From positions 372,001 to 436,000 of the forward strand of contig NZ_JAMOII010000001.1 of assembly GCF_024448985.1 (NCBI RefSeq): 64,000 nt of DNA, written 5' to 3'. The DNA is from Stutzerimonas stutzeri (GTDB lineage Bacteria > Pseudomonadota > Gammaproteobacteria > Pseudomonadales > Pseudomonadaceae). This document shows, one piece after another, positions 37,886-46,351 of this stretch. Numbering within the stretch: the first letter of the stretch is position 1; each line of letters begins with the position of its first letter. Under the pieces are notes generated by a model. That model did no database searches. It was not told the DNA's origin and worked only from the letters and a program-made list of their open reading frames with translations. A program made the translations under genes and the position numbers.

Positions 37886-37895
37886 TTAACGTTAA
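37886..37895. promoter_or_regulatory. Palindrome TTAACGTTAA upstream of csgD
   Basis: A 10-bp perfect palindrome in the 240-base gap between the divergent csgD and LysE-type genes, about 75 bases before the csgD start. It sits in an AT-richer patch and may be an operator; no known binding-site match is claimed. Confidence 0.35.
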
Positions 37896-38051
37896 CAAGG
37901 TAGTTCAGCGTGGTGACAATAAAAAGTCATAACTGTGAGCGTATGCCAGTTTTCCGACGAACTGCCTGCGCGGGTTCGAATTGCAAGTCTGGAAAGCTGA
38001 AGGTCACTTGACTACAGTCAGTGTCTCTCTTCACTCATGATTAGGGCCGAA

Positions 38052-38687
38052 ATGTCTGATCCGGCGTTCTGGTTGGTGTTTTTCTCGGCTGCCCTGGCGC
38101 TGAACTTGTCGCCCGGTCCCGATCTGCTGTTCGTGCTGTCGCGGACGCTCTCCGGTGGGCGGCGTGTCGGCGTGGCCTCGGCATGCGGTGTTTGCAGTGG
38201 TGCTCTGGTTCATGTGGCCGCCGCGGCGCTGGGGATTTCCGCGATTCTGGCTACTTCTGCGCTGGCCTTTACGGTGGTCAAGTATGTCGGTGCGGCTTAT
38301 CTGCTGTATTTGGGCATCCAGGCGTTGCGCTCTACGGGCGCCGGTACGCAGCTCAACCTCGGAACGGCGCCGCGGACTACCGCCTGGCAGGCCTATCGCC
38401 AAGGCATTCTTGTGGACATTCTCAATCCGAAGGCGGCGATTTTCTTTATGGCGTTTCTGCCGCAGTTCGTGCGTCCGGACCAGGGCGCGGTGGCGTTGCA
38501 ACTGCTGGTATTGGGTGTGTTGGTCGTTCTGGTGGCGATCGTCGTCGAGTGCATGCTGGTGCTGCTAGCGGCTCGAGCCAGCTCGGCGCTGCGTGGCAAT
38601 CAGCGACTGAGCCAATGGCTCGATCGTGTCCTCGGGTCGGTGCTGATCGGCCTGGGTATTCGCCTCGGGTTGGCCGAACGCGCCTAG
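38052..38687 (+). CDS. LysE/RhtB-family amino-acid exporter
   Basis: A 211-residue inner-membrane protein with about six helices. It carries the family's N-terminal LNLSPGPDLLFVLSRTLSGG motif and the mid-protein QGILVDILNPKAAIFFMAFLPQF segment. RhtB/LysE proteins export amino acids such as homoserine, threonine or lysine. ATG 38052 puts the SDPAFWLVFFSAAL helix at the usual distance from the start; ATG 38037 would add five residues; neither has a strong ribosome-binding site. Divergent from csgD. Confidence 0.88.
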   Translation: MSDPAFWLVFFSAALALNLSPGPDLLFVLSRTLSGGRRVGVASACGVCSGALVHVAAAALGISAILATSALAFTVVKYVGAAYLLYLGIQALRSTGAGTQLNLGTAPRTTAWQAYRQGILVDILNPKAAIFFMAFLPQFVRPDQGAVALQLLVLGVLVVLVAIVVECMLVLLAARASSALRGNQRLSQWLDRVLGSVLIGLGIRLGLAERA

Positions 38688-38777
38688 CGTGGGAACGTCG
38701 GCGCCGTTATCGGTCTGAATGCGTATGCGGTGCGTCTTGTACGACGGCGATGGCCGCGGCAATCGAAAGGAGCTTTC

Positions 38778-39239
38778 ATGTCCCTGTACAGCAAAAACAC
38801 CACATCCAATCTCATCCCCTGTCTGCATTACCGTGACGTACCCGCGGCATTGGACTGGCTGTGTCGAGTGTTTGATTTCGAGCGGCACCTGGTGGCCGAG
38901 GACGCTCAAGTGGGCGTCATTCACGCCCAGCTCAATTTCGGTAGCGGCATGCTGATGATCGGTCCGGTTAGCGATTCAGAATATGGTCGCCAGGTGCGGA
39001 TGCCGGACCAGGTGGGCGGCGTTTCCACGCAGAGCATCTATGTCATCGTCAACAGTGCCGATGCGCTCTACACCAAGGCCAAGGCTGCCGGGGCGGAGAT
39101 CGTCATCGAGTTGAAAGACGAGGATTACGGTGGCCGAGGCTTCAGCTGCCGCGACCTGGAGGGTCACCTGTGGAATTTCGGCACCTACGATCCTTGGGCC
39201 GAGCCTGTCTCCGAGCAAAACATGCGAGGGAACGGCTGA
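38778..39239 (+). CDS. VOC (glyoxalase/bleomycin-resistance-like) family protein
   Basis: A 153-residue protein of the vicinal-oxygen-chelate fold: [30 protein letters not shown], and the second half [20 protein letters not shown] with [14 protein letters not shown]. The set of His and Glu residues (H in HYRD, E/H in EGHLWNF) suits a metal site, but function cannot be assigned; relatives include dioxygenases, glyoxalases and antibiotic-binding proteins. AAAGGAG precedes ATG 38778. Its stop overlaps the start of the aldo/keto reductase by one base (TGATG). Confidence 0.82.
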   Translation: MSLYSKNTTSNLIPCLHYRDVPAALDWLCRVFDFERHLVAEDAQVGVIHAQLNFGSGMLMIGPVSDSEYGRQVRMPDQVGGVSTQSIYVIVNSADALYTKAKAAGAEIVIELKDEDYGGRGFSCRDLEGHLWNFGTYDPWAEPVSEQNMRGNG

Positions 39240-40063
39240 TGCGCACCCTGACGTTGACAGATGGAGCCGAAGTCCCTGTGATCGGCCAGGGCACCTGGCA
39301 CATGGGTGAGAATCCGGCCGAACGCAACAACGAGGTCGCAGCACTGCAGCTCGGAATAGAGCTGGGCATGACGCTTATCGATACCGCGGAAATGTATGGC
39401 GAAGGCGGTGCGGAAGAGGTTGTTGGTGAAGCAATACGCGGTCGTCGAGACCGGGTCTTTCTGGTCAGTAAGGTTTATCCGCACAACGCCAGCCAAAAAG
39501 GCGTACCGGAGGCCTGCGAACGCAGCTTGCGTCGGCTCGGTACCGATTGCATCGATCTGTATCTGCTGCACTGGCGCGGCCAGTATCCGCTGGCGGAAAC
39601 CGTCGAAGCCTTCGAGCGGCTCAGAGAGCAGGGCAAGATTCGTCGCTGGGGCGTGTCGAACCTCGATCTGGACGACATGCGTGAGCTGAATGCGCCCGCT
39701 TGTGCAGCCAACCAGGTGCTCTACAACCCTAGCGAACGGGGGATCGAATTCGACCTGCTGCCCTGGAGCCAGGCTCAGGGTATGCCGGTCATGGCGTATT
39801 GTCCGTTGGGGCAGGGCGGCGCGTTGTTGCGGCATTCGGCGGTGGTCAACGTTGCCCGCCGGCACGGTGCGCAACCTGCTCAGGTGGCGTTGGCCTGGGC
39901 CTTGCGACAACCCGGCGTTTTGGTGATTCCGAAATCTTCCAACCCGACTCATCTGCGCGCCAACGCGTCCGCCGCAGAGCTGCAGTTAACGGCGGAAGAC
40001 CTGAGCGTCCTCGACGATGCCTTCCCGCCACCGTCTCGCCGGCATGCGCTGCAGATGGTTTGA
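39239..40063 (+). CDS. Aldo/keto reductase
   Basis: A 274-residue (alpha/beta)8 reductase. The catalytic tetrad is visible: Asp and Tyr in [12 protein letters not shown], Lys in [11 protein letters not shown], His in [11 protein letters not shown]. The C-terminal [13 protein letters not shown] segment is the NADPH-binding motif. Members reduce aldehydes and ketones, including methylglyoxal, with NADPH. It starts on the stop of the VOC gene, so both should be co-expressed; a joint role in reactive-carbonyl removal is plausible inference. Confidence 0.9.
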   Translation: MRTLTLTDGAEVPVIGQGTWHMGENPAERNNEVAALQLGIELGMTLIDTAEMYGEGGAEEVVGEAIRGRRDRVFLVSKVYPHNASQKGVPEACERSLRRLGTDCIDLYLLHWRGQYPLAETVEAFERLREQGKIRRWGVSNLDLDDMRELNAPACAANQVLYNPSERGIEFDLLPWSQAQGMPVMAYCPLGQGGALLRHSAVVNVARRHGAQPAQVALAWALRQPGVLVIPKSSNPTHLRANASAAELQLTAEDLSVLDDAFPPPSRRHALQMV

Positions 40064-40146
40064 CCCCGACGATCCTCCGGACGGCGGGGAATGTTTGCCT
40101 CGCCGCGGCTGTCAGCTGTTAACGACAGCAAACCGGAGAATCGGGC

Positions 40147-41118
40147 ATGACTGAAAACAGACTCGAAGGCGCGGTGGTGGTTATCACCGGTGCGTCCAGT
40201 GGTATTGGGCGCGCCACCGCGCAAGCATTCGCACGTCGGCGTGCCCGTGTGGTGTTGGCCGCACGTGACGAGGAGGCGTTGCAGGAGGCGGCTGAAGAAT
40301 GCCGGGCGCTCGGCGGCGAGGCGCTCGTGGTGCCAACTGACACGACCCTCAGCGACTCGGTGGAACAACTGGCCACTGCAGCCGCCGAGTTCGGCCAAGG
40401 GCGCATCGACATCTGGATCAACAACGCCGGTGTCGGGGCGGTCGGCACATTCGACGAGACGCCGCTGGATGCTCACGAGCAGGTCGTGCAGACCGACCTG
40501 ATCGGCTATTTGCGGGGCGCGCATGTGGTATTGCCTTACTTCAAACAGCAGAACGCCGGCATTCTGATCAATACACTTTCTGTCGGCAGTTGGGTGCCGC
40601 AGCCATTCGCCGTGGCCTATTCGGCCAGTAAGTTCGGCCTGCGCGGCTTTTCCCAGGCGCTGCGCGGTGAGCTGGCACAATGGCCGGGAATACATGTATG
40701 CGACGTATACCCATCGGTTGTCGACACCCCCGGTTTCCGTGACGGTGGCAACTATGCGGGGCGTTCGCTGCAACCACCGCCACCGCTGTGCGATCCCCGT
40801 CAGGTGGCCGAGGCGATGATCAGCCTGGCGTTGCATCCTCGGCATACCACCTCGGTTGGGATGGTGGCGACCTTGCTGCGCTTCGCGCATTTCGTGACGC
40901 CTGGTTTCAATCAGTTATCTTGGCTGCTGACCGGTGCCGCGCTGCGGCGCGCCGATCGAGTGGCGCCTTCTTCCGGCAATCTGTTTCATCCGGCACTGGG
41001 TCAGCGGCGAATAGATGGCGGATGGCGTAAAGGCAGCCACTCGCAGCGCACTTTGATGCTGGCCGGAGGAATTGCGGTAGGCGTAGTCGGACTGCTGTTG
41101 TGCTGTCGTAAACGTTAA
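40147..41118 (+). CDS. Short-chain dehydrogenase with C-terminal membrane anchor
   Basis: A 323-residue SDR: VVITGASSGIGRATAQAFAR (cofactor motif), INNAGVGAVGTFDE, then Ser (NTLSVGSW) and the YSASKFGL catalytic block. A C-terminal extension of about 80 residues ends in one hydrophobic helix (TLMLAGGIAVGVVGLLLCC) and basic RKR, suggesting tail anchoring to the inner membrane. Such membrane-tethered SDRs often act on lipophilic alcohols or ketones. It follows the aldo/keto reductase by 83 bases on the same strand. Confidence 0.87.
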   Translation: MTENRLEGAVVVITGASSGIGRATAQAFARRRARVVLAARDEEALQEAAEECRALGGEALVVPTDTTLSDSVEQLATAAAEFGQGRIDIWINNAGVGAVGTFDETPLDAHEQVVQTDLIGYLRGAHVVLPYFKQQNAGILINTLSVGSWVPQPFAVAYSASKFGLRGFSQALRGELAQWPGIHVCDVYPSVVDTPGFRDGGNYAGRSLQPPPPLCDPRQVAEAMISLALHPRHTTSVGMVATLLRFAHFVTPGFNQLSWLLTGAALRRADRVAPSSGNLFHPALGQRRIDGGWRKGSHSQRTLMLAGGIAVGVVGLLLCCRKR

Positions 41119-41129
41119 GACGACAACGG

Positions 41130-42005
41130 TCAGCGCGACTCCGGCAAACAGGCCAGCGAGCCCAGATCCTTGCGCAGGTTCTCCAATTGCCGGTCGAGAT
41201 GACCTCGCTGGTCGGCACCGGACATCGCGTAGAGATCGCTGGCCAAGTCCAGTGCGGCCTGTTCGATGCGGTCGAAGGCCGCTCGGTAATCGTCAGTCCA
41301 GAAGGCTTCGCCGCCTTGCAGCAGCCGCGCGATGCGGTCATCGAAACCTGCTTCGCGACGCTGGGCGACCGCAGCGCTCAGGGCGTGTTGCCACTGCACC
41401 CGGTTGTCCAGCCACACCCGGTTATGTTCTCCAAGCGTATGCGCCCAGACGAGGATGCGTTGCCGTTGCGCCGCGCTGATCGTGCCCAGCCAATGTTCGA
41501 CCCGCTCGCCCATGCGTTCGGCACGCTCTCTGATCTGGCGGTCCAGTGGTGGCTGCAAGTATTTCTCGGCCCGCTCGCGACGGTCTTTCTCGAGTGCCTC
41601 GTTGAGCGTTCTGACCTGTGCATCGTCAAGATCATGCAGTAGCTGTGTGGTGGTCGGGGTGATCTCTTCGGTAATTTTCTGAATCGCCTGTTTCGCATTC
41701 TGATAGTGAGTGCGCAGGGTGGCCTCGTTAATTTCATCCCGCCGAACCTGGTGCTGCAGCTGTCCGAGGGTGTCGAGATAGATCGGTAATTGCGTTTGGC
41801 AGTGCCAGCTAAGATGGTCGCGCAGCTGCGCGCGGAAGCGCTTCTGCTGATCGCGATTCAAATCCAGATAGTCATCGATCCACCATGGGATCAGCGTGTC
41901 CAGGTTGCGGTACGCGAGGTTGATGCGGCTGCAGCCGGCGATGATAAGCGTGAGTGCCACCAACAACAGCAATGTCTTGCAGCCACTTGTCTGACGGATC
42001 TGCAT
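41130..42005 (-). CDS. DUF6279-type lipoprotein
   Basis: A 291-residue lipoprotein, lipobox ALTLIIAGC, Cys retained. The body is nearly all alpha-helical and rich in Arg, Gln and Glu (NLDTLIPWWIDDYLDLNRDQ; EALEKDRRERAEKYLQPP; RAERMGERVEHWLGTISA). The conserved LAYRNLDTLIPWWIDDYL opening matches the DUF6279 family, whose members have unknown function. Start at ATG 42005 gives a normal lipoprotein signal; a longer in-frame start would add 36 residues before it. Confidence 0.78.
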   Translation of the reverse strand: MQIRQTSGCKTLLLLVALTLIIAGCSRINLAYRNLDTLIPWWIDDYLDLNRDQQKRFRAQLRDHLSWHCQTQLPIYLDTLGQLQHQVRRDEINEATLRTHYQNAKQAIQKITEEITPTTTQLLHDLDDAQVRTLNEALEKDRRERAEKYLQPPLDRQIRERAERMGERVEHWLGTISAAQRQRILVWAHTLGEHNRVWLDNRVQWQHALSAAVAQRREAGFDDRIARLLQGGEAFWTDDYRAAFDRIEQAALDLASDLYAMSGADQRGHLDRQLENLRKDLGSLACLPESR

Positions 42006-42214
42006 CGGAGCCCTCGTCGTCTGGATATGGGCATCTCTCGATAAGGACGAAACGGCCTTCTCGCCTATTAATAGAACGACAGGACGTCCCGGCAGTTCGA
42101 GCCGAAACAGCAACGGTTTGTTTCGGCGAGAAGAACGGTCGAACTTGTGGTCCCTTTATTGAAGAGGGTGTGTCGCCGGCACGCCTGCAACAACGTATCA
42201 ATGTGGAGGTAGGC

Positions 42215-42406
42215 ATGCAGACGACAATCAAACAGCTGACCGGAGACCAGGTACCGCAGGGTTGGCGCCCGACCTGGGTGACTTGTTGGGTGGTGGAAAT
42301 GGACGGCAAGACGATTGCCGGACCCTATGCCACGCGTGAAGAGGCGCAAGCCGTGATGGACGGGGAGCAGGAGCCCAAGGTATCGCAGACACCTACACCC
42401 CGGTGA
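42215..42406 (+). CDS. Small hypothetical protein
   Basis: A 63-residue protein (MQTTIKQLTGDQVPQGWRPT start) with a Trp-rich first half and a helix ATREEAQAVMDGEQ. GGAGGT lies five bases before ATG 42215, which supports translation. I do not recognise a family; the layout (short beta strands, then one helix) recalls small DUF2188-like or RNA-binding modules but this is only appearance. Confidence 0.6.
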   Translation: MQTTIKQLTGDQVPQGWRPTWVTCWVVEMDGKTIAGPYATREEAQAVMDGEQEPKVSQTPTPR

Positions 42407-42412
42407 GGCAGT

Positions 42413-42946
42413 TCACAGGCATTTAGTGGGGCAGGGATCGACCCGCTCGGGTATTGGCGGCGGCGGCTCGACGAGCTGGGAGACCAGCTCCAGAGCTTTA
42501 TCGAAGGATGGATAGCCGCTGCGCGCGACATCCAGCTCGGCGTAGGCCTGACGATATTCCTCGGCCTTGATGACATCGCGTTCGTCCAGCAGATAAGGCT
42601 CCTGGTGCATTTTGTAGAGCAGCGCCGCGGCATGCGGGTGGCCCTTGGCGCGCGCCTGTTCGAGTAGGTTCAGCACGCCCGCCTGTTGCGGGCCCTGGCG
42701 TATTAGCAACAGTGCCTGATAGAACTCGACTTCGCCGTGCTCGTCGAGATAAGCGCTGCGCTCGAGCAGAGCGTCGGCGAGCTCGTAGCCGTCTTCGTCG
42801 CCGATTGAAATGAGAATCTTGGCCTGCAGAAGATCGTTCTGATAGAGCAGTCGCTCTGCACGACAGGAGCTGCCCGGTTGGTCACAGGGTTGAGAGGCGC
42901 AGCCCCCAAGGACGATGAGCAGTCCGAGTAGTAATGAGTTCTTCAT
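42413..42946 (-). CDS. Small lipoprotein with Sel1/TPR-like helices
   Basis: A 177-residue exported protein with lipobox LGGC after a short hydrophobic signal (LLLGLLIVLGGC). The mature part is helical, with a Sel1/TPR-like segment (VLNLLEQARAKGHPHAAALL) and a Cys-containing tail (PERVDPCPTKCL). No specific family role can be given. It shares an orientation with the downstream-placed binding protein gene 78 bases away, without sign of a common operon beyond that. Confidence 0.65.
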   Translation of the reverse strand: MKNSLLLGLLIVLGGCASQPCDQPGSSCRAERLLYQNDLLQAKILISIGDEDGYELADALLERSAYLDEHGEVEFYQALLLIRQGPQQAGVLNLLEQARAKGHPHAAALLYKMHQEPYLLDERDVIKAEEYRQAYAELDVARSGYPSFDKALELVSQLVEPPPPIPERVDPCPTKCL

Positions 42947-43024
42947 CGCTGCCTTGTTCTCTGAATTGTTTATGTGTGTCAGCGCCAGTTCTGACCTGCG
43001 AGTTTCGTTTCTGTTCAGCCCGAC

Positions 43025-43786
43025 TCATGGCTCGCTGGCGATGGGCTTGAGGCCATAGTGAAACAGAAGGACCTGCCACTCGGGGTTATCTGGAAGGGCG
43101 CCGAAGAATTCATCGAGAAAGTCGGTAGCGGCACCGTTGAGTGTGTCGGTCATCAGTACGTGCCGAGCGAACTGATACAGGGGCTCTTGCGAAGTGTACA
43201 GATCGTCCAGCTTATGTTCCTGGCGGTAATAGAGCAGAGTGGACTGTGCGATCAGCAAGGTATTGATACGCCCGGAGAGCAGCTTTTGGATGTTCTGCAG
43301 GTCGCTGTGAACGTTCTGGCGCTCTATCGCGCCCTTTGCGACATCTTCTTCAAGCCCCTCGTATCGATGGCCCAGCACACCCCCCAGAACTAGGCCGTGC
43401 AAGGAGCTGGGCCCATCGTACTCAAATGGCGTAGCGGGTAGCGAGACGAAAACCTGCTGGTCGATCAGTAGCGGTTCCGACCATTTGGCATTTGCCGTCT
43501 GCGCAGCAGTGAAAAAGCTCGGCGTAGCCCAGAGCAGGATGCCCGGGCGGTTTCGGGCGAGGCGAACGTCCACACGCTTGCGCGGTAGCTCCACCAGCTC
43601 GAAGCGGAAGCGGCCACGGTTGGCCGGGTCGCGATTGAGCAGATCGACGAAAGCGTGCGAAAGGCCCTGCCCATCGTCGAGAATGAATGGCGGCGAGAAG
43701 TGATAGTTCCAAACCTCGATCCGCTGCTGCGCGGCGCAGATCGATGGCAGTAGAACGAGCACGAGCACCACAACGAGTCGTTGCAT
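43025..43786 (-). CDS. Periplasmic solute-binding-type protein
   Basis: A 253-residue exported protein: signal (RLVVVLVLVLLPSICAAQ), then a type-2 periplasmic-binding fold like ABC amino-acid receptors (RIEVWNYHFSPPFILDDG, then GLSHAFVDLLN; VLGGVLGHRYEGLEEDVA; LLSGRINTLLIAQSTLLYYR). No transport or kinase gene is adjacent. Many such orphan PBP2 proteins in Pseudomonas do not serve transport, so the role is open. Confidence 0.78.
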   Translation of the reverse strand: MQRLVVVLVLVLLPSICAAQQRIEVWNYHFSPPFILDDGQGLSHAFVDLLNRDPANRGRFRFELVELPRKRVDVRLARNRPGILLWATPSFFTAAQTANAKWSEPLLIDQQVFVSLPATPFEYDGPSSLHGLVLGGVLGHRYEGLEEDVAKGAIERQNVHSDLQNIQKLLSGRINTLLIAQSTLLYYRQEHKLDDLYTSQEPLYQFARHVLMTDTLNGAATDFLDEFFGALPDNPEWQVLLFHYGLKPIASEP

Positions 43787-43944
43787 GGCGCACCTTCAGA
43801 ATGATGGCGAAGCGGCCGTACGCGGACTCGGTGATACTGCCCGCGGATGGCTTTTGCCTGTTCGATGATGAACAAGCATAGTCGACAGGCGGCAAGGAGG
43901 AAGCGGCTGGGCGGGTTGGTTTTTTGGCGTGTCGCCGTTTCGCT

Positions 43945-44667
43945 CTAGAAGCGTTCGTGCTCGCCGAGAAAGCGCCACTCGCCCACTGGCAGCTTGGCCA
44001 TCGACAATCGCCCGACGCGTATGCGCTTGCAGTTGAGCATCTGCAGGCCGATGGCCTCGCAAAGCTGTCGCAGATCGCCCGCTTGCGGTGCCTTGAGCAC
44101 GATGCGCAGACGGGTTTCGTTCTGCCAGCTGGCCTTGGCTTTGGGCAGGATCCGGCCACGGTGTCCGATGCCTTTGGCCAGCAACGCCAGGCCACCTTCC
44201 TCGGGTTCGCCGGCGACCTCCACAATGTATTCCTGCTCGAGTTTGTCGCGAGGGTCGGCAAGTTTGCGGATCACCTCGCGCTGCTGGCTGAACACGACCA
44301 ATCCACTGGCATCCGGCTCCAGCGGTAGCAGTGCAGTCTGACGAGCGAAGTGTCGATCACGTGGTGCGAGACGAGCATCATCGCCGGTCCAATGGCTTGC
44401 CTTGGCGAGCTGTTCCATGGCGACAGCCGGATCTGCTGCGGTGGCCTGGCCGGCCGGTTTGTGCAGCAGCAGCGTGACGGGCGGCAGCTCGGCTGCGATG
44501 GCGCCAGGCAGGAGTTCGATTCGTTGGCCGCCGACCTTGAAATAGGGGGCTTCGATGATTTGCCCGTCGACGCTGACCCAGCCACCCTCGATATACAGTT
44601 CAGCCTCACGCCGGGAACAGCCGAGTTGCTCGGCGAGGCGTTTGGACAGGCGTATCGGGTCGGTCAT
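43945..44667 (-). CDS. RsuA/RluF-type RNA pseudouridine synthase with altered catalytic site
   Basis: A 240-residue protein with an N-terminal S4 RNA-binding domain (RLSKRLAEQLGCSRREAELY, WVSVDGQ) and a pseudouridine-synthase domain starting at LLHKPAG. The family's catalytic block is GRLDxDTxGL; here it reads LPLEPDASGLVVFS, so Glu117 stands where the catalytic Asp is expected and D119 is the second Asp. The C-terminal LRIVLKAPQAGDLRQLCEAI and RIRVGRLSMAKLPVGEWR segments match the family. Whether this branch is active with Glu is unknown to me. Substrate RNA not predictable. Confidence 0.82.
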   Translation of the reverse strand: MTDPIRLSKRLAEQLGCSRREAELYIEGGWVSVDGQIIEAPYFKVGGQRIELLPGAIAAELPPVTLLLHKPAGQATAADPAVAMEQLAKASHWTGDDARLAPRDRHFARQTALLPLEPDASGLVVFSQQREVIRKLADPRDKLEQEYIVEVAGEPEEGGLALLAKGIGHRGRILPKAKASWQNETRLRIVLKAPQAGDLRQLCEAIGLQMLNCKRIRVGRLSMAKLPVGEWRFLGEHERF

Positions 44668-44784
44668 GGGTAGCTCGGATGTCGCGGGAGGGGAAACCCG
44701 GCGAGCCGCTGCAGTACTGCGTGACAGCTGAAGCTCGCGGTCGAGTGTTGCGGGTTTACTACTTGGCTATTTATTTCTGGCTAT

Positions 44785-44970
44785 CTATTTCTTACTGATG
44801 GTGATCTGCCGCGAAGGGCCTTGAGTCTGGCCACTGACGCCGTTGGGGATCTTCTGAACTTCACCACCGGCCTTCAGAAAGGCGGCCATCTGCTCGGCCA
44901 GGGACTGGCTGGTTTCGCTGGCGGGTTCGGGTTTGCGTTTCGCGGATGTGGTCTTGGAGGCCATCGTCAT
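44785..44970 (-). CDS. Small conserved-type hypothetical protein
   Basis: A 61-residue basic protein: a disordered Lys/Ser/Thr-rich start (SKTTSAKRKPEPASETSQ), then a helix SLAEQMAAFLKAGGEVQKIP and a tail ending ITISKK. AGGAA precedes the ATG. The composition and the single helix look like small nucleoid- or ribosome-associated pseudomonad proteins, but I recognise no family. Confidence 0.55.
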   Translation of the reverse strand: MTMASKTTSAKRKPEPASETSQSLAEQMAAFLKAGGEVQKIPNGVSGQTQGPSRQITISKK

Positions 44971-45088
44971 CGGATTCCTGTGGATCAGTCGAACCGGCCA
45001 TTATACAGATGTGGCTAATTTTTGTTCGATTTTTCCTTGAGCGGTCATCAGATGAGCAAATCGCTTCGTCTATGGTCTTCATTAGATA

Positions 45089-46273
45089 TTGCCCGTTTCG
45101 CTCCGGAGGATTCCTCATGCCGCGCCATGCCATTCGCGCCATCATCTGTTGCACCACGCTCTCCTGCTCGCCCTCACGGTCGCCGAGACCGAATATTTCG
45201 ACAGCGAGCAAGGTCGTGTCTCCGTCGAAGAGATCGCCACCGGTCTGGAATACCCCTGGGCCGTGGCCTTCTTGCCGGACGATGCCGGCATGCTGGTCAC
45301 AGAGCGTCCCGGCAGGTTGCGTGTGGTTGACGGCAACGGACAGCTTTCCGAGCCGCTCAATGGCGTGCCCGACGTCTATGCGCAGGCTCAGGGCGGATTG
45401 CTGGACGTGCAGCTATCGCCCAGCTTCGCGCAGGATCGGTTGGTGTACCTCAGCTATGCCGAAGAAGGCGAGGGCAAGGCCGGCACCACCGTGGGTCGTG
45501 GCCGGCTGGCCGATGACCTGCGCGGACTGGAAGATTTCACGGTCATTTTTCGCCAGCAGCCAAAGCTTTCGAACGGCATTCATTTCGGTTCGCGGCTGGT
45601 CTTCGATGGCAGCGGCCACTTATTCATAGCGCTGGGGGAAAACAACCAACGGCCTACCGCTCAGGATCTGGACAAGCTGCAGGGCAAACTGGTGCGGATT
45701 CACCCGGACGGCAAGGTTCCGGACGACAATCCGATGGCGGATACCCAAGGTGCCCGGCCAGAAATCTGGTCCTACGGTCATCGCAATCAACAGGGGGCCG
45801 CGCTCAACCCCTGGAGCGGCGCGCTCTGGACGCATGAACACGGCCCGCGAGGCGGCGATGAAATCAATATTCCGCAACCGGGGCTCAATTACGGCTGGCC
45901 GCTGGCGACTCATGGGATCAACTACAGCGGTCAGCCGATACCTGAAGCCAAGGGTAAATCCGTGGACGGTACCGAGCCGCCGCACTATGTCTGGGAACGT
46001 TCGCCCGGCATCAGCGGCATGGCGTTCTACGATGCGGAACGCTTCCCCGCATGGCAGCACAACTTGTTCTTGGGCGCGCTGGTGGACCAATCGCTGATTC
46101 GCCTGCAACTCGACGGCAACAAGGTGACCCATGACGAGCGATTGCTGAAGGATCTCGGCGTGCGAGTTCGCGACGTTCGCCTGGGGCCCGACGGCTATCT
46201 TTATCTACTGACCGACTCGGCCAGCGGCAAGCTCCTGCGTGTTGGTCTCGATGCGAGCGAAGGCGGACGTTGA
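45089..46273 (+). CDS. PQQ-dependent aldose sugar dehydrogenase, signal peptide possibly frameshifted
   Basis: A six-bladed beta-propeller of the soluble PQQ aldose dehydrogenase (Asd/YliI, GdhB-like) family: GLEYPWAVAFLPDD, ALGENNQRPTAQDL, EIWSYGHRNQQGAALNP, WTHEHGPRGGDEINI, GLNYGWPLATHG. It oxidises aldoses in the periplasm. The uninterrupted frame starts only at TTG 45089, with no good ribosome-binding site. The best start signal (GGAGG at 45105-45109, ATG 45117) is in another frame: it reads MPRHAIRAIICCTTL, and removing one TC from CTCTC at 45159-45163 would join it to LLLALTVAETEYFD, a normal signal peptide. Export may be lost. Confidence 0.85.
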   Translation: MPVSLRRIPHAAPCHSRHHLLHHALLLALTVAETEYFDSEQGRVSVEEIATGLEYPWAVAFLPDDAGMLVTERPGRLRVVDGNGQLSEPLNGVPDVYAQAQGGLLDVQLSPSFAQDRLVYLSYAEEGEGKAGTTVGRGRLADDLRGLEDFTVIFRQQPKLSNGIHFGSRLVFDGSGHLFIALGENNQRPTAQDLDKLQGKLVRIHPDGKVPDDNPMADTQGARPEIWSYGHRNQQGAALNPWSGALWTHEHGPRGGDEINIPQPGLNYGWPLATHGINYSGQPIPEAKGKSVDGTEPPHYVWERSPGISGMAFYDAERFPAWQHNLFLGALVDQSLIRLQLDGNKVTHDERLLKDLGVRVRDVRLGPDGYLYLLTDSASGKLLRVGLDASEGGR

Positions 46274-46351
46274 TACATCTCACCGCAGGTGATTGCTAGG
46301 GCGTCGTCGTTTCGTAGCCCACAGGACTTGATAACAGCAGAGGAGGAAACA

